NCBI GenBank assembly: GCA_014905825.1 | Contig: JACGCN010000015.1 | Location: 310,001 to 374,000, forward strand | Origin: Lyophyllum atratum | Lineage: Eukaryota > Basidiomycota > Agaricomycetes > Agaricales > Lyophyllaceae | Length of the DNA: 64,000 nucleotides | Direction: 5' to 3' | Shown here: positions 55,198-64,000 of the stretch, piece after piece | Position numbering within the stretch: position 1 is the stretch's first letter | How the letters are laid out: every line of letters starts with the position of its first letter | Notes under the pieces: model-generated | Told to the model about the DNA's origin: nothing | What the model saw: only the letters and a program-made list of their open reading frames with translations | Database searches by the model: none | Position numbers and translations under genes: made by a program

Positions 55198-56324
55198 TGA
55201 GAGGTGTCGCGGGTGATATAACAGGTCGTCAAAGTGGTTTTACAGAGTCGTTGGTGGCACAAGGTTCGAGGGCGTGTTACAGGGTTGTTGGCACAGATGT
55301 TGGTGGCAGAGAGAAGATACAAAGTGGCACGGTGAAAGAAAAAGGCCAGTCAGCGAGAGAAAGAAGACTGTGAGCCGAAGCAAAGGGACAGACCAGCGTC
55401 TCGTGGTGCCCTGAGGTCGGGATCGTAGCGAGCTGACGACTATATATAAACAGCTGGCTGTGAACAATGGAAGTCAGTATTCTGGACATCGGGGAGGAAA
55501 TCGAGATTGCGGGGTTATTGGTTCCATTGTCCACCCGTCCTGGCCAGCGATGCATGATGCAACCATGTTGGATTTCGGATGTTGGAACGCAATGTTCCGA
55601 GAAATGTATGGTTTTGGGAGACAAAGGAAACTTGCCTTGAAGCGTAACGAGTGTATCGACGGAGGAGGCCGCGCCTGGAAAAGAACGAGAGCAACCAAGT
55701 TATTAGCCAGGTGATGGTATGTCGAGAGCGCGTCGGAGGGCTTCTTACGTCTGAAAACGGAAAGCAAACCAGGCTTGTGGACACTTGTGGGTCCAATCCC
55801 CGCGCGCCTGTCAAAATAATTCGCACAACGCACTTCTTCCTCATACAACTGGCCACACTCACTGAAAATACAAAAGAAGGGTGTCCCCAGGGTAGCTGAG
55901 AAGGAGGTGGGGCGGGTCGTGGGGGCCGTTTCCTACGACGAGGAGAGGGAGTCGTGCAAAAGACGCGTTTCTTCCACTGCTGCCCTCTTGATTTCTGCTT
56001 TATTTGGCTCCAGTTGGCTCATGTTCAACTTTGCACGTGACCGCGTTGTGATGTCGGCTGGCATTGGGGCCTGGCGACGAATTCACATCATCACCCTTTG
56101 TTCCGAACCAGGTGTAATTAAGTGGCGTTCCTCGGACTCGGAGCCCGGTTTCAGCGAGGCATGTGCTCGCCTTGTCGGGTCTCTGACATCGTCCTTGTCG
56201 AGCTCTCCATTCTCGACACTGAGCCAACACGCATGTTAAATGAGATCTAGTTGGGTATACATGTATCACTTCCAATCCACCATAGACCGCTCATTTCATA
56301 CCTATCTGACAACGTTGTCACACA
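55198..56324. other. Intergenic upstream of CDC25
   Basis: About 1.1 kb between the CDC25 start and the esterase stop, both on the minus strand. It presumably holds the CDC25 promoter and 5' UTR. Short open frames on both strands lack motifs. No gene supported. Confidence 0.45.
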
Positions 56325-57243
56325 TCACGCGTCGTTCTCCACATGAGCCAGCCATGGGGGAAACGTTGATGGCATATTATCAAAGTGCACATCGGGATAC
56401 TTTTCCCCAATAGTCTTGACCAGCGCATCATATGTGAGCTATGTACACCACTTTGAACATAGGCTGTAGAAGGTGAAATGACGTCGCGCACCTTATACCC
56501 CTCTCCATTCAAGTGGAGTCCATCATATAGGAATTTACTCAGTGACGGTTCGTTCTGGCCAGCGGCTTCCCACAAGATCGTCCAGACGTCCGTAAATCCA
56601 ACCTGCTTCTCCTGGGCGACCTCCCTGACAGTCTGGGCATATTTCCTTGTCGTCTCGAAGTTTCGGTCCAACAACTTGGGCGGATCCCTTGACTCGAGAT
56701 CCGCCGCTCGCTGATAGGTGTTCACCGGGGGCGGAGATATCAAAATGATGTGTGTCGACGGAGAGTAATAGTGAGAATCAGGAGAGTGGACGATGTCAAT
56801 CCACTCTCTGAGGTTTGTAGCAAACTTGGAGAGTGGGACGTGCTGCGGCGACGGCCATAGGCAAGCGTCGTTGGCTCCAAACCAGATCACCAGCAGTCGT
56901 ACCTTCGGCAGGTTCTCTTGTTCACGGACAGTTGCAAGGCACTAGATCGAGATTCTTTCGTTGGCAACCCTGTCGGCATGAAAAATTGCACGGCGCACTC
57001 ACTTGCTTGAAAGCTGGCGCCGCCCAGTCTGTACTGTAACCCGAGAGGCCCCGATTCAGCACATCAAGCTTTCTCGCATATACGTCTGCAGCGCTGAATG
57101 TCGATTTGGAGCACCCGCACCGTAGTCAAGGCCTGGCACTCACGAGCAAGTTGCGCCCCGAACCCATACATCCCTGGCTCCCACCCTCCCTGCGTGATCG
57201 AATCTCCAAACAACAAAATGACGTCTTGAACGTTGGCCGCCAT
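56325..57243 (-). CDS. IAH1: GDSL/SGNH esterase, isoamyl acetate-hydrolysing type
   Basis: The ATG at 57243 starts MAANVQDVILLFGDSITQGG, with the nucleophile Ser in the GDS block I. It continues as WEPGMYGFGAQLA, KLDVLNRGLSGYSTDW (block II Gly), VRLLVIWFGANDACLW (block III Asn) and FLYDGLHLNGEGYK (block V Asp/His), so all catalytic residues are present. A final exon across an intron at about 56436-56489 reads LTYDALVKTIGEKYPD and ends FPPWLAHVENDA at TGA 56325-56327. The yeast homologue hydrolyses isoamyl acetate; here the exact ester is unknown. Length of about 250 aa matches the family. Confidence 0.88.
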
Positions 57244-58438
57244 TATTATCCTCGCTACTTAGACTCCTCCAACTATCTCCCTGAAGTAGTTTGCAGAAGC
57301 TGTTAGAAAAGGGTTTCCTATCTGAGCACTGAGCCATCGCCTATCACTGATCTTCATCTAATCTCAAACCAATCGCAAGTGTCTAAAAATAGATCTCACC
57401 ATCAACTTGGCGTTGAAGTCACTTAATTCATGAGTTAAAGTGGATACACCCGTACGTACTCATTCAGTACTCTTATGCAGGTTATGAAGTACATCTTCTG
57501 AGCATGCTTTTTGTAGCTCGGCTGGAAGATGTCAGTATGCCGTGCCGTACCATTGATAATCCCCGTCCATCGAAATCGTCGAGTTCCGAAAATGCTGATC
57601 CTGCAGGCTCCCAACTCAGTCCCGTTCTTCCAGAGCCAGGTTGTTCAGAGCCTTGACTTCTGCCCCAACCTTCGCCCCCACCGCCTCTGTCGCCTTCTCC
57701 TTGTAAGACACGAATGTAAAAACCGTTTACAAATGTTTGGCAGCCTATACATCGCCGGTATTGGCCTCTTTCAGGTGGATGTCATACTGCTGCAAAGATT
57801 GGATGAATCGCTCGTCCCTGAAAGCACGAGAGGCATACTGGTCCTCTGATGCTCCGTTGATAGCTCCGCGTAATCATTGGTGACGAATGGTATGCGCTGC
57901 ATCGGGGCTGCCTGGAAGGCTCTAAGCCTTTGCTACACCATGGGATAATCTATGAGTAGGACTGGGTCCGACTGGGAGGGACTCTTTCGATACTTTTCTC
58001 CAACGGTACCAGTTATCCCAGTCAACAGTGGTGTCTTCGAAATCCCTGGCAAGCTTCAGCCGAGTCGCAGGTGACGAGAAATTCAGATATGGTAATACCT
58101 TATTGGTTACACAGAGGCCTTTGTGCGTCGGCTGGTATAATTGGGTGCTTTGCATGCGAAGAAACGCAAGATCTTCTTTGGCGGTTTGATGTTCTCCTTG
58201 CTAGCGCACACCTAGAGACACAGTTCAGTCAAATTTAGCAGGGATTGGCACCGCCACGCTTTTCAGCAATCGTAAGCCTTCGTAAGCTCATTCAGCTGGC
58301 CTGGTGAGCCAAAGTAGAGGCCTGGAAGTTGTTGATCATGATTGTGAAGTTGATCAAGAGTCGAATTGCCGAATTCCGACGAGTCATCATGACTTTTCCA
58401 TCTCTGCACTAGACGATTACCTTCGAGTCCGAAGCATC
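57244..58438. other. Stretch without supported gene; possible degenerate coding remnants
   Basis: About 1.2 kb. On the minus strand patches look coding (for example VSYKEKATEAVGAKVGAEVK near 57650-57710 and DFEDTTVDWDNWYRW near 58000) but are broken by stops and do not join with clear splice sites. I do not recognise the family. It may be a decayed gene. Confidence 0.35.
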
Positions 58439-59583
58439 ATGACCACAGACTCGCGACGAATACCTATTCGAGTCTCCAACAAAAAGGCTTACATCTGGGA
58501 TGTAGATGGTGCCGTACTTGTTTCCTTCGTTCCCGTTGGATAAAAAAGCTGAAGACATTCGTTAAGGATAGATATTGCAACGATCCGTTCAAAACACCAT
58601 CTCTGTGGTGTCTTAACTGGCACTCTTCCGCATCTTTCTCAGCAGAACGCTTTTCTCGGTGTACCCCTTGTATTAATGCCGGAAGAAGTGGTTCTCTTAG
58701 TCGACAATGGTGCGTGACAACTTGGTTTGATACTCTATCGGTGACTTACCGCGGCATGATCACCATCTTTTAGGAGATGCGGTACTGATCGACGACGTAA
58801 ACGCACATCCCAACCCAGCCTCGGACACCTCCAAAAGTGGAATTTAGAGCAACAAGAAGATATAAAGCACCAGATGGTGTTACTCGAGGCTAAAGGAGCG
58901 AAGGAGGGCGCCAACTCAGGTCGCGCGATGTCAGCCGAAGCAATCCTGAAGAGACAGGCTCGTGAAGAAAAAAGAGCTGCGAAAGCCAAATTGGTTGAAG
59001 CAGCCGGCGGTCCTGATAGCTTGGGCGCAATGTTAGCTCCAGAAGCTACTGTGGAGGGAGCATCGCGCTCGCAAGTTCAAGAGACACCGAAGCCAAAGCC
59101 GCAGCTGTTGGTTACACCGGTCGTCATCCCCACAGCCTCCTTCGTCAATTGATTGGTACGACCCGAATCCGTCATGCTCATACACTACCATCGCTGCGGC
59201 TAAAGCAGCTAGGATTTGGGATTATCCATCTAACCTCCAAGAACGGGCCAAATGCGGGGTCTTCAGGAGTCTCTGGGAGCAAGGCTACTTTATGGGTGGA
59301 GGTATCAAATTCGGAGGGGATTATTTGGTTTATCCTGGTTCGTTTTGACGTGAACTCATCTACAGTTTCAGCTTTGATGTTTATTCCAGGCGATCCATTG
59401 CGTTATCATTCGCACTTCGCTGCCTCGATGTTGGACTCACCGTTGTCCTCTCTGCGGCCAATGGAGATCGTCGCTCACGGGAGATTGGGAACAGCCACGA
59501 AGAAAGCGCATTTACTGTGTTGCTGGGATGACGAGAAGAAGGAAGTGTCTTATCTGACTATTGAATGGGCAGGGTTTGGTTGA
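58439..59583 (+). CDS. SEN34: tRNA-splicing endonuclease subunit Sen34
   Basis: The ATG at 58439 gives MTTDSRRIPIRVSNKKAYIW. After an intron come KHHLCGVLTGTLPHLSQQN and FLGVPLVLMPEEVVLLVDN. After another intron a charged helix follows (EAILKRQAREEKRAAKAKLV). A 61-nt intron (about 59079-59139) keeps the frame into SSIDWYDPN. The catalytic domain reads RSLWEQGYFMGGGIKFGGD, then LVYPGDPLRYHSHFAAS and ATKKAHLLCCW. The Tyr, His and Lys of the splicing-endonuclease triad are present in these three blocks. It cleaves the 3' splice site of intron-containing pre-tRNAs as part of the Sen2/Sen34/Sen15/Sen54 tetramer. Confidence 0.9.
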
Positions 59584-59653
59584 ATTAATCACGTAAGTGG
59601 TATGAATATGTTCAGGTATACATAGTCTCGCGTGGGAGACGTCTATATATCCA

Positions 59654-61085
59654 CTAGTCGGCCTTCCGCCTGCCGATATTGATTCGACCTCTCGCTGGCC
59701 GTATCGTTGGCCGAGGCGCTTCCTTTAACTCCATGTTCTCTCCTTCCTCAACGGAATCAGTCGTGTCGCTGAGCGTACGTCCATGCGCGGGACGTTTTCG
59801 AGGACCAACACTCAGAACCCTCACAATGGTATCATTCAGCCACATCACCAGTGCAAAAATTGGGAGGCGGATGGGTACAAATGGCGAAGGGTGTCGGATA
59901 AGTTCTGCTTCGTCAGGACTGTGCTGCAGGCGGAAGCGGATTATAAGGGTCGGCAGGGACGGGACGAGCCACCATTGCCAGGATAATGTACTGCGCAAAA
60001 AAGTGAAAACAGTTGTACGTATGAAGGAAACGAGACTTACAGCAGGGAAGACAAGGGCAAATATTGCAGCATTAGCAAGTCCGGTGCCGCATGTACAAAG
60101 GGCAGCGGAGGGTAAGCCTAAATGAACAAGTAGCTCAGAAGAAAGGTCATGAATAGAGGAGAGAGCGAACCGAAAGCAAAATAATAGGCCCATCTTTCCT
60201 CGAGATGCCGAATTCGACGTGATAATGACAATCCACGCGCCATCCATACAAATCTAGAGTAGTTAGTATACTCATTAGGGGGCGAAAATAAATAGGTCTC
60301 ACTCAAAACAATAATACCTGGTCCAATGACAGCGTTAGTTGTCGGTTAACCACATCGAAAACCTACGCACGCGTCAACCCAGCACAAAAACACGAATCCA
60401 GCAGCCCATCCCACATATGGAATGTTGTGCAGAGCGAAGGAAACGACAACAGAATTGAAGACCATCACCACTCGATACGCCGAGGTGGCAATGGCTGTTA
60501 GCATCCCAGTATATGTCGCGGCTTTCTGCTGGGCGGCAGCACGGGTACCGTACTGCAGTGTGTAGGTACGTTTCGCAATGATCGAACACCACGAGCTCTG
60601 AGGAAAACATTCTTTAGTTTCCCTAAGTTGACACTTTGACTGGCAGACTCACGTTCAGGTAGAAGGATATGCCCACCACAGGTAGAAGCCATAAAACCTG
60701 GTAGAACCAGCCAATGTTCCTGTGAAACCATCTTTGCTGGTCCTGGACGAGTGGTAGAAGCAAGAGGTCGAAGGTGTAGATTGAGATGAGAGATAATGAA
60801 TTGAGTAGAAGCGATTTAAACACGTTGGCACGGATCTCAGCATCACTACACTCGTTATGGTCAAATTAATCGATTTCATACAGACGGCTGGGCTTACCCA
60901 GCCACAGTGGATACTACGACATTCCAACGAAACGCATCATACAGACCTCGCCAGACCCACTTGAGTTGAAGCTTCAAGGAGTCTTGGAAAGAAATGAAGG
61001 AAGGGTATGAGTGACGGGACGAAATATGAGAATCTGCAGAGTGGAAGGACTGGTAACGGTTAGTGGGACGATACTGGGCGGCCAT
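59654..61085 (-). CDS. EI24-domain membrane protein, frameshift in C-terminal tail
   Basis: From the ATG at 61085: MAAQYRPTNRYQSFHSADSH, then LKWVWRGLYDAFRWNVVVS and several membrane helices (LLNSLSLISIYTFDLLLLPL, WFYQVLWLLPVVGISFYLN, VFNSVVVSFALHNIPYVGW, VFLCWVDA). The EI24 hallmark follows (RIRHLEERWAYYFAFGLPSA, ANAAIFALVFPA). EI24 proteins sit in the ER and take part in autophagy in animals; the fungal role is unclear. After YIILAMVARPVPADPYNPLP the frame meets TGA near 59920. The next frame reads on as a plausible tail (DEAELIRHPSPFVPIRLPIF, ALVMWLNDTIVRVLSVGPRK) to TAG at 59654, so one base seems missing or extra around 59920-59945. No intron fits there. Confidence 0.82.
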
Positions 61086-61594
61086 TAGCTAGTAGCGCGC
61101 TCCGTTGGATCAAGTCAAGAGACTGTGGAGGTTGAGTATGTACAACTCCACGATGCATAAAGTTTAAACCTTAACCACAAATTGGGGCATGCCACGTGCC
61201 TGGGGTTTCAAGTCACACGACCAAGACGCGTTCAATGACATTGATAATAGAAGCTCATGCGTCGAATGAATATAATACAGATACGTATATCGATTGCCAA
61301 ATAAATAGATCATTATCCTCCATCTGTTGTGCTACAGAATATGTAAGCCATGAACGCAACGATGGATGAGCCCATTGAGGTGGTACACTTTCGTGCAATA
61401 ATTTACAATACACAAAATAAAGAATAAAGACGGTGCAAACAAACAAGGGCAGAGAGGGCGAGGAACACGACAGGAAGAATAGTACAAGGACATAGGATTT
61501 TGCAATCGAACCAGCGGGCTCCATGTCGCATAGATGGTCCAGGAGATGTATAAGGATAGGGGCACAACGGAAATCAGAAAAGGGTTCAACGAGT
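61086..61594. other. Intergenic between EI24 start and histone H1 stop
   Basis: About 510 bp, AT-rich, no supported gene. It holds the EI24 promoter and H1 3' UTR. Confidence 0.45.
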
Positions 61595-62867
61595 TCATGA
61601 CCTCTTGGTGGGCTAAGAAATTGATTGTTAATATCTGGTCAGACAACACATAAAAATCCTTACCTTCTTCCTCGGGGCTGCCTTCGCTGCAGGTACTCTA
61701 ACGGCGGGTTTCGCAGCAGTTCTCGCAGCGGGTTTCGTCGTGGCTTTCTTGACAGTCGGCTTCTTCGCTGAGGCTTTCGCCTTCGTGGTAGGTGTCGTAC
61801 CAGTTACTGCCTATGATCACAAACATCAGAAACGAAGGACGCTGATAAATGAGCAATTAGGTTCACCTTCTTCGCCGCGCCACGTTTAGATGGGGCTACT
61901 GTCTTCTTGACGGGGGCAGCTTTTGCTTTGCCTGCTAGCACCTTCTTCGCAGGCGGCGCTGCTTTTTTGGTGGTGGTAGTCTTCGATGGTTTCGCGACAG
62001 GTTTCTTGATGGCTGCTGGCTTGGGTGCCACCGTGGTCTTTTTAGTAGCAGGGGCTTTGGCTCTCGCAGCGGCAGTTGACTTGGCGGCGGGTTTGGTGAC
62101 AGGCTTGCCGGTAGTAGCTTTCGTGGCGGTAGCTCTTGAAGTAACCTTGGGTTTAGCAGCAGTCTTGGGCTTCGCAGCAGGCTTGTTCTGGCGGATGAGT
62201 TGGTTTGATAAACCCGAGAGAAATCGACAATTCTGACCTCCTTAGCAGCAGATGTATCCGTTACTTTGCTTTTCGGCGTAAGCTTCACACGGCCAGACGG
62301 TCCTAAAATTATTAAGGCATTAGGTCGAATAAATATGTGGCGCTTGGAGACAGAATTACCCTTAGGTTGAACAAAAATGCCCTTCTCAATCCCGGTTGCG
62401 AGGGCCTTCGCAAGCTGTGTATTCTGTGCGGCACCCAGCTCAAGCTTGTACTGGTCTTCAACAAACCTAGATGCGACGTTCAGTTGTGTTGACGATTATG
62501 AAAGCCAGTTCCGCACTTTTTAATCATTTGGCGGGAAACGCCAAGACGGGTTTCTTCGCTGTGCGCGATGATGCATTCCTGTAGAGAGTAATTTAGCAAG
62601 TGCCAGGTATAGGAAATGATATAGAGGGTGAAACTGAAAATGTTGGAAAGGAACAGCTCTGATGCCCTGCGCCCTGGCGCACACCACGAACCGTATGAAT
62701 ATGTTCATACTCGTGAGACCATGTGTGCCGCCTGAAGAGACTAGTAATTAGGATTGAAAAAAGCAGCGGACCTTGATCATATCAATCCAAGGGGGATGGG
62801 AAGGAGCAGCCTTAGCGACTGGCTTCTTGGCTGCAGGCTTAGCAGTAGTTGACTTCTTCGTGGACAT
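61595..62867 (-). CDS. Linker histone H1
   Basis: From the ATG at 62867: MSTKKSTTAKPAAKKPVAK, then the winged-helix globular domain spread over small exons (SHPPWIDMIK, then ECIIAHSEETRLGVSRQMIK, FVEDQYKLELGAAQNTQLAK, GIEKGIFVQPKG, PSGRVKLTPKSK). A long Lys/Ala/Pro-rich tail follows (for example KPVTKPAAKSTAAARAKAPA and KTVAPSKRGAAKK). The last exon joins across a 51-nt intron to end PTKRS at TGA 61595-61597. The tail binds linker DNA and compacts chromatin. Base composition follows the Ala/Lys codons and explains the repetitive look of 61680-62190. Confidence 0.93.
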
Positions 62868-63124
62868 CGTAGGTCGGAAATGTGTGCGAAGGCAGTAAGG
62901 CGAGTAGTCGGGAGCGGGAAGTGTTGAAGAGCGGGTAAACGCAAAAGCGCGGGAAATGGAGCAAGTCAACCTTGGTTGGTAAAGGGGGGTTTGATAACAC
63001 AGACCTGCTCGACTATTTATATAAACACGATCGCGTTCCATCACATGACTGGTCGCGTCTCAATCAACAAACTTTCAGCATCACCGTGACATCACTAAAC
63101 GAAGTCCACAGCTCAATTGGGTGT

Positions 63125-63132
63125 CTGCTACC
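63125..63132. repeat. 8-bp target-site duplication CTGCTACC (left copy)
   Basis: Repeated exactly at 63827-63834, flanking the hAT-like element. Confidence 0.85.
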
Positions 63133-63826
63133 TAGGGCTGGGGATAGAACTATTTTGGGCCGGTATAGATGGTATTGGAATCAGAGGGTCCAGGTATCGA
63201 AGGTATTGTAGGTATAATACGTATCATGTATCAAAGGTTTAATACTTGTTTGATACGGTATTATATGTATTATACGGTATTAAAGTGTATCAAACATACT
63301 GTGGATAAGTAATACCTTCAGAACTCGAGCTCGTCCATGCTTGATGTCTCCGGAACCCATGGAGTTGCCGTCCCACTTACATTTTGCGTTGACTTCCAGA
63401 AATTTCTTGTTCTCTTGAACGGTGTTCCTGTCGTAGCGGGCGAAAAGCTTTGGGCGCCTGCAAGTCAATGAAATCATCAATATGGAGGCGCGGAGCACCA
63501 CGGGAGACCACGGGTCACCACCGGAGGCTCGGTGATTACATCCTCATCCTCGTGATCTGTGAGTATCCGTGAGGTCGTCTATCCCACAGGGGTCTGGCTT
63601 GTTGAGGAGTGCCTCAACTTCATCGTTTGTAGCAGGATTAAGCAGATCTTGCAATGCTGGGGTTAGGAGATGAGAGTGGGAAGTCACAGAGCTCCATCTG
63701 ATTGAGCACAAATCCGACTTCAGTACATGTTCAATACAAGGTCATCGGACCCTCGCCCGTATTGAACGTATGATACGTTGTATGATACGTTGTGTATAAT
63801 ACGGCCGCGTTCCATCCCCAGCACTA
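63133..63826. mobile_element. Non-autonomous hAT-like element (694 bp)
   Basis: The left end starts TAGGGCTGGGGATAGAAC. The right end, reverse-complemented, starts TAGTGCTGGGGATGGAAC, two differences in 18. The perfect 8-bp duplication CTGCTACC on both sides fits hAT integration. There is no transposase frame. The interior near both ends is rich in repeats of the type GTATTATACG / GATACGTTGTATGATACG, sub-terminal motifs that often bind transposase. Confidence 0.85.
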
Positions 63827-63834
63827 CTGCTACC
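63827..63834. repeat. 8-bp target-site duplication CTGCTACC (right copy)
   Basis: Exact partner of 63125-63132. Confidence 0.85.
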
Positions 63835-64000
63835 GTCGGGTCCAGTGCTACTTACACCACTGATAACAGTGAGTTGTCCCAAGACAGGACGAGTTTGAGT
63901 GGCGACCTTTCTGGGATACTCGTCGCAGTGCTCAACGGAGTCTCACTCTGTTCAACATTTATTCCATCATGTTCTTTCGTTCTCAGTGGGCCGTTAGGGT

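Noticed and set aside
59075..59145. Apparent frameshift in SEN34 before SSIDWYDPN
   Set aside because: A 61-nt intron (GTTCAA...CCACAG) joins the frames correctly.
61680..62190. Repetitive GC-rich block suggesting a satellite
   Set aside because: It is the Lys/Ala/Pro codon run of the histone H1 tail.

Overview
The window is nuclear DNA of a filamentous basidiomycete, most likely an Agaricomycete. Genes are dense and alternate strands. Nearly every gene is cut by several introns of about 45-70 nt with GT...AG ends. The protein set is fungal housekeeping, and a DUF6589 protein, a family I know mainly from mushroom genomes, is present. No sequence could be searched, so family names come from recognised motifs and exon-by-exon reading.

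Layout. 1-4561: an arrestin-like gene (runs off the left edge) and an SLC35F6-type transporter, divergently arranged. 4562-20205: a gene-poor, mobile-element pocket. Here a compact two-gene element lies between long imperfect terminal inverted repeats (TIRs; 6883-7062 and 18600-18753): a RecQ-type helicase and a DUF6589 protein, divergently transcribed from a 67-bp spacer, each ending within about 75 bp of a TIR. A complete Ty1/copia retrotransposon (7087-12625, LTRs with no difference seen, 5-bp target duplication) has jumped into it between the left TIR and the helicase. 20206-31561: SHQ1, TRP2, mitochondrial uS2, ribosome-associated Hsp70 (Ssb type), an unknown small gene, an inositol polyphosphate multikinase and RFC2. 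31668-42423: CAF-1 large subunit, SPC24, a decayed and an intact quinone-oxidoreductase-like gene, and exportin CRM1. 42751-51834: TMA20/MCTS1, an SRR1-domain protein, an unknown acidic protein, APC3/CDC27 and CCT1. 52857-62867: CDC25, an isoamyl-acetate-type esterase, SEN34, an EI24-family membrane protein and histone H1. 63125-63834: a short non-autonomous hAT-like element with a perfect 8-bp target duplication.

Functionally the core genes are ordinary: replication and chromatin (RFC2, CAF-1, H1), cell-cycle control (SPC24, APC3, CDC25), protein folding (Ssb, CCT1), RNA work (SHQ1, SEN34, TMA20), nuclear export (CRM1) and tryptophan synthesis (TRP2). They do not form a pathway cluster. The part worth a second look is the TIR-bounded RecQ + DUF6589 unit, which has the anatomy of an autonomous DNA transposon built from an unusual gene pair.

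Several conserved genes (IPMK, CAF-1, SPC24, EI24) each need a single-base correction to read through. That suggests uncorrected indels in the assembly or recent decay, and it should be kept in mind when using the protein models.
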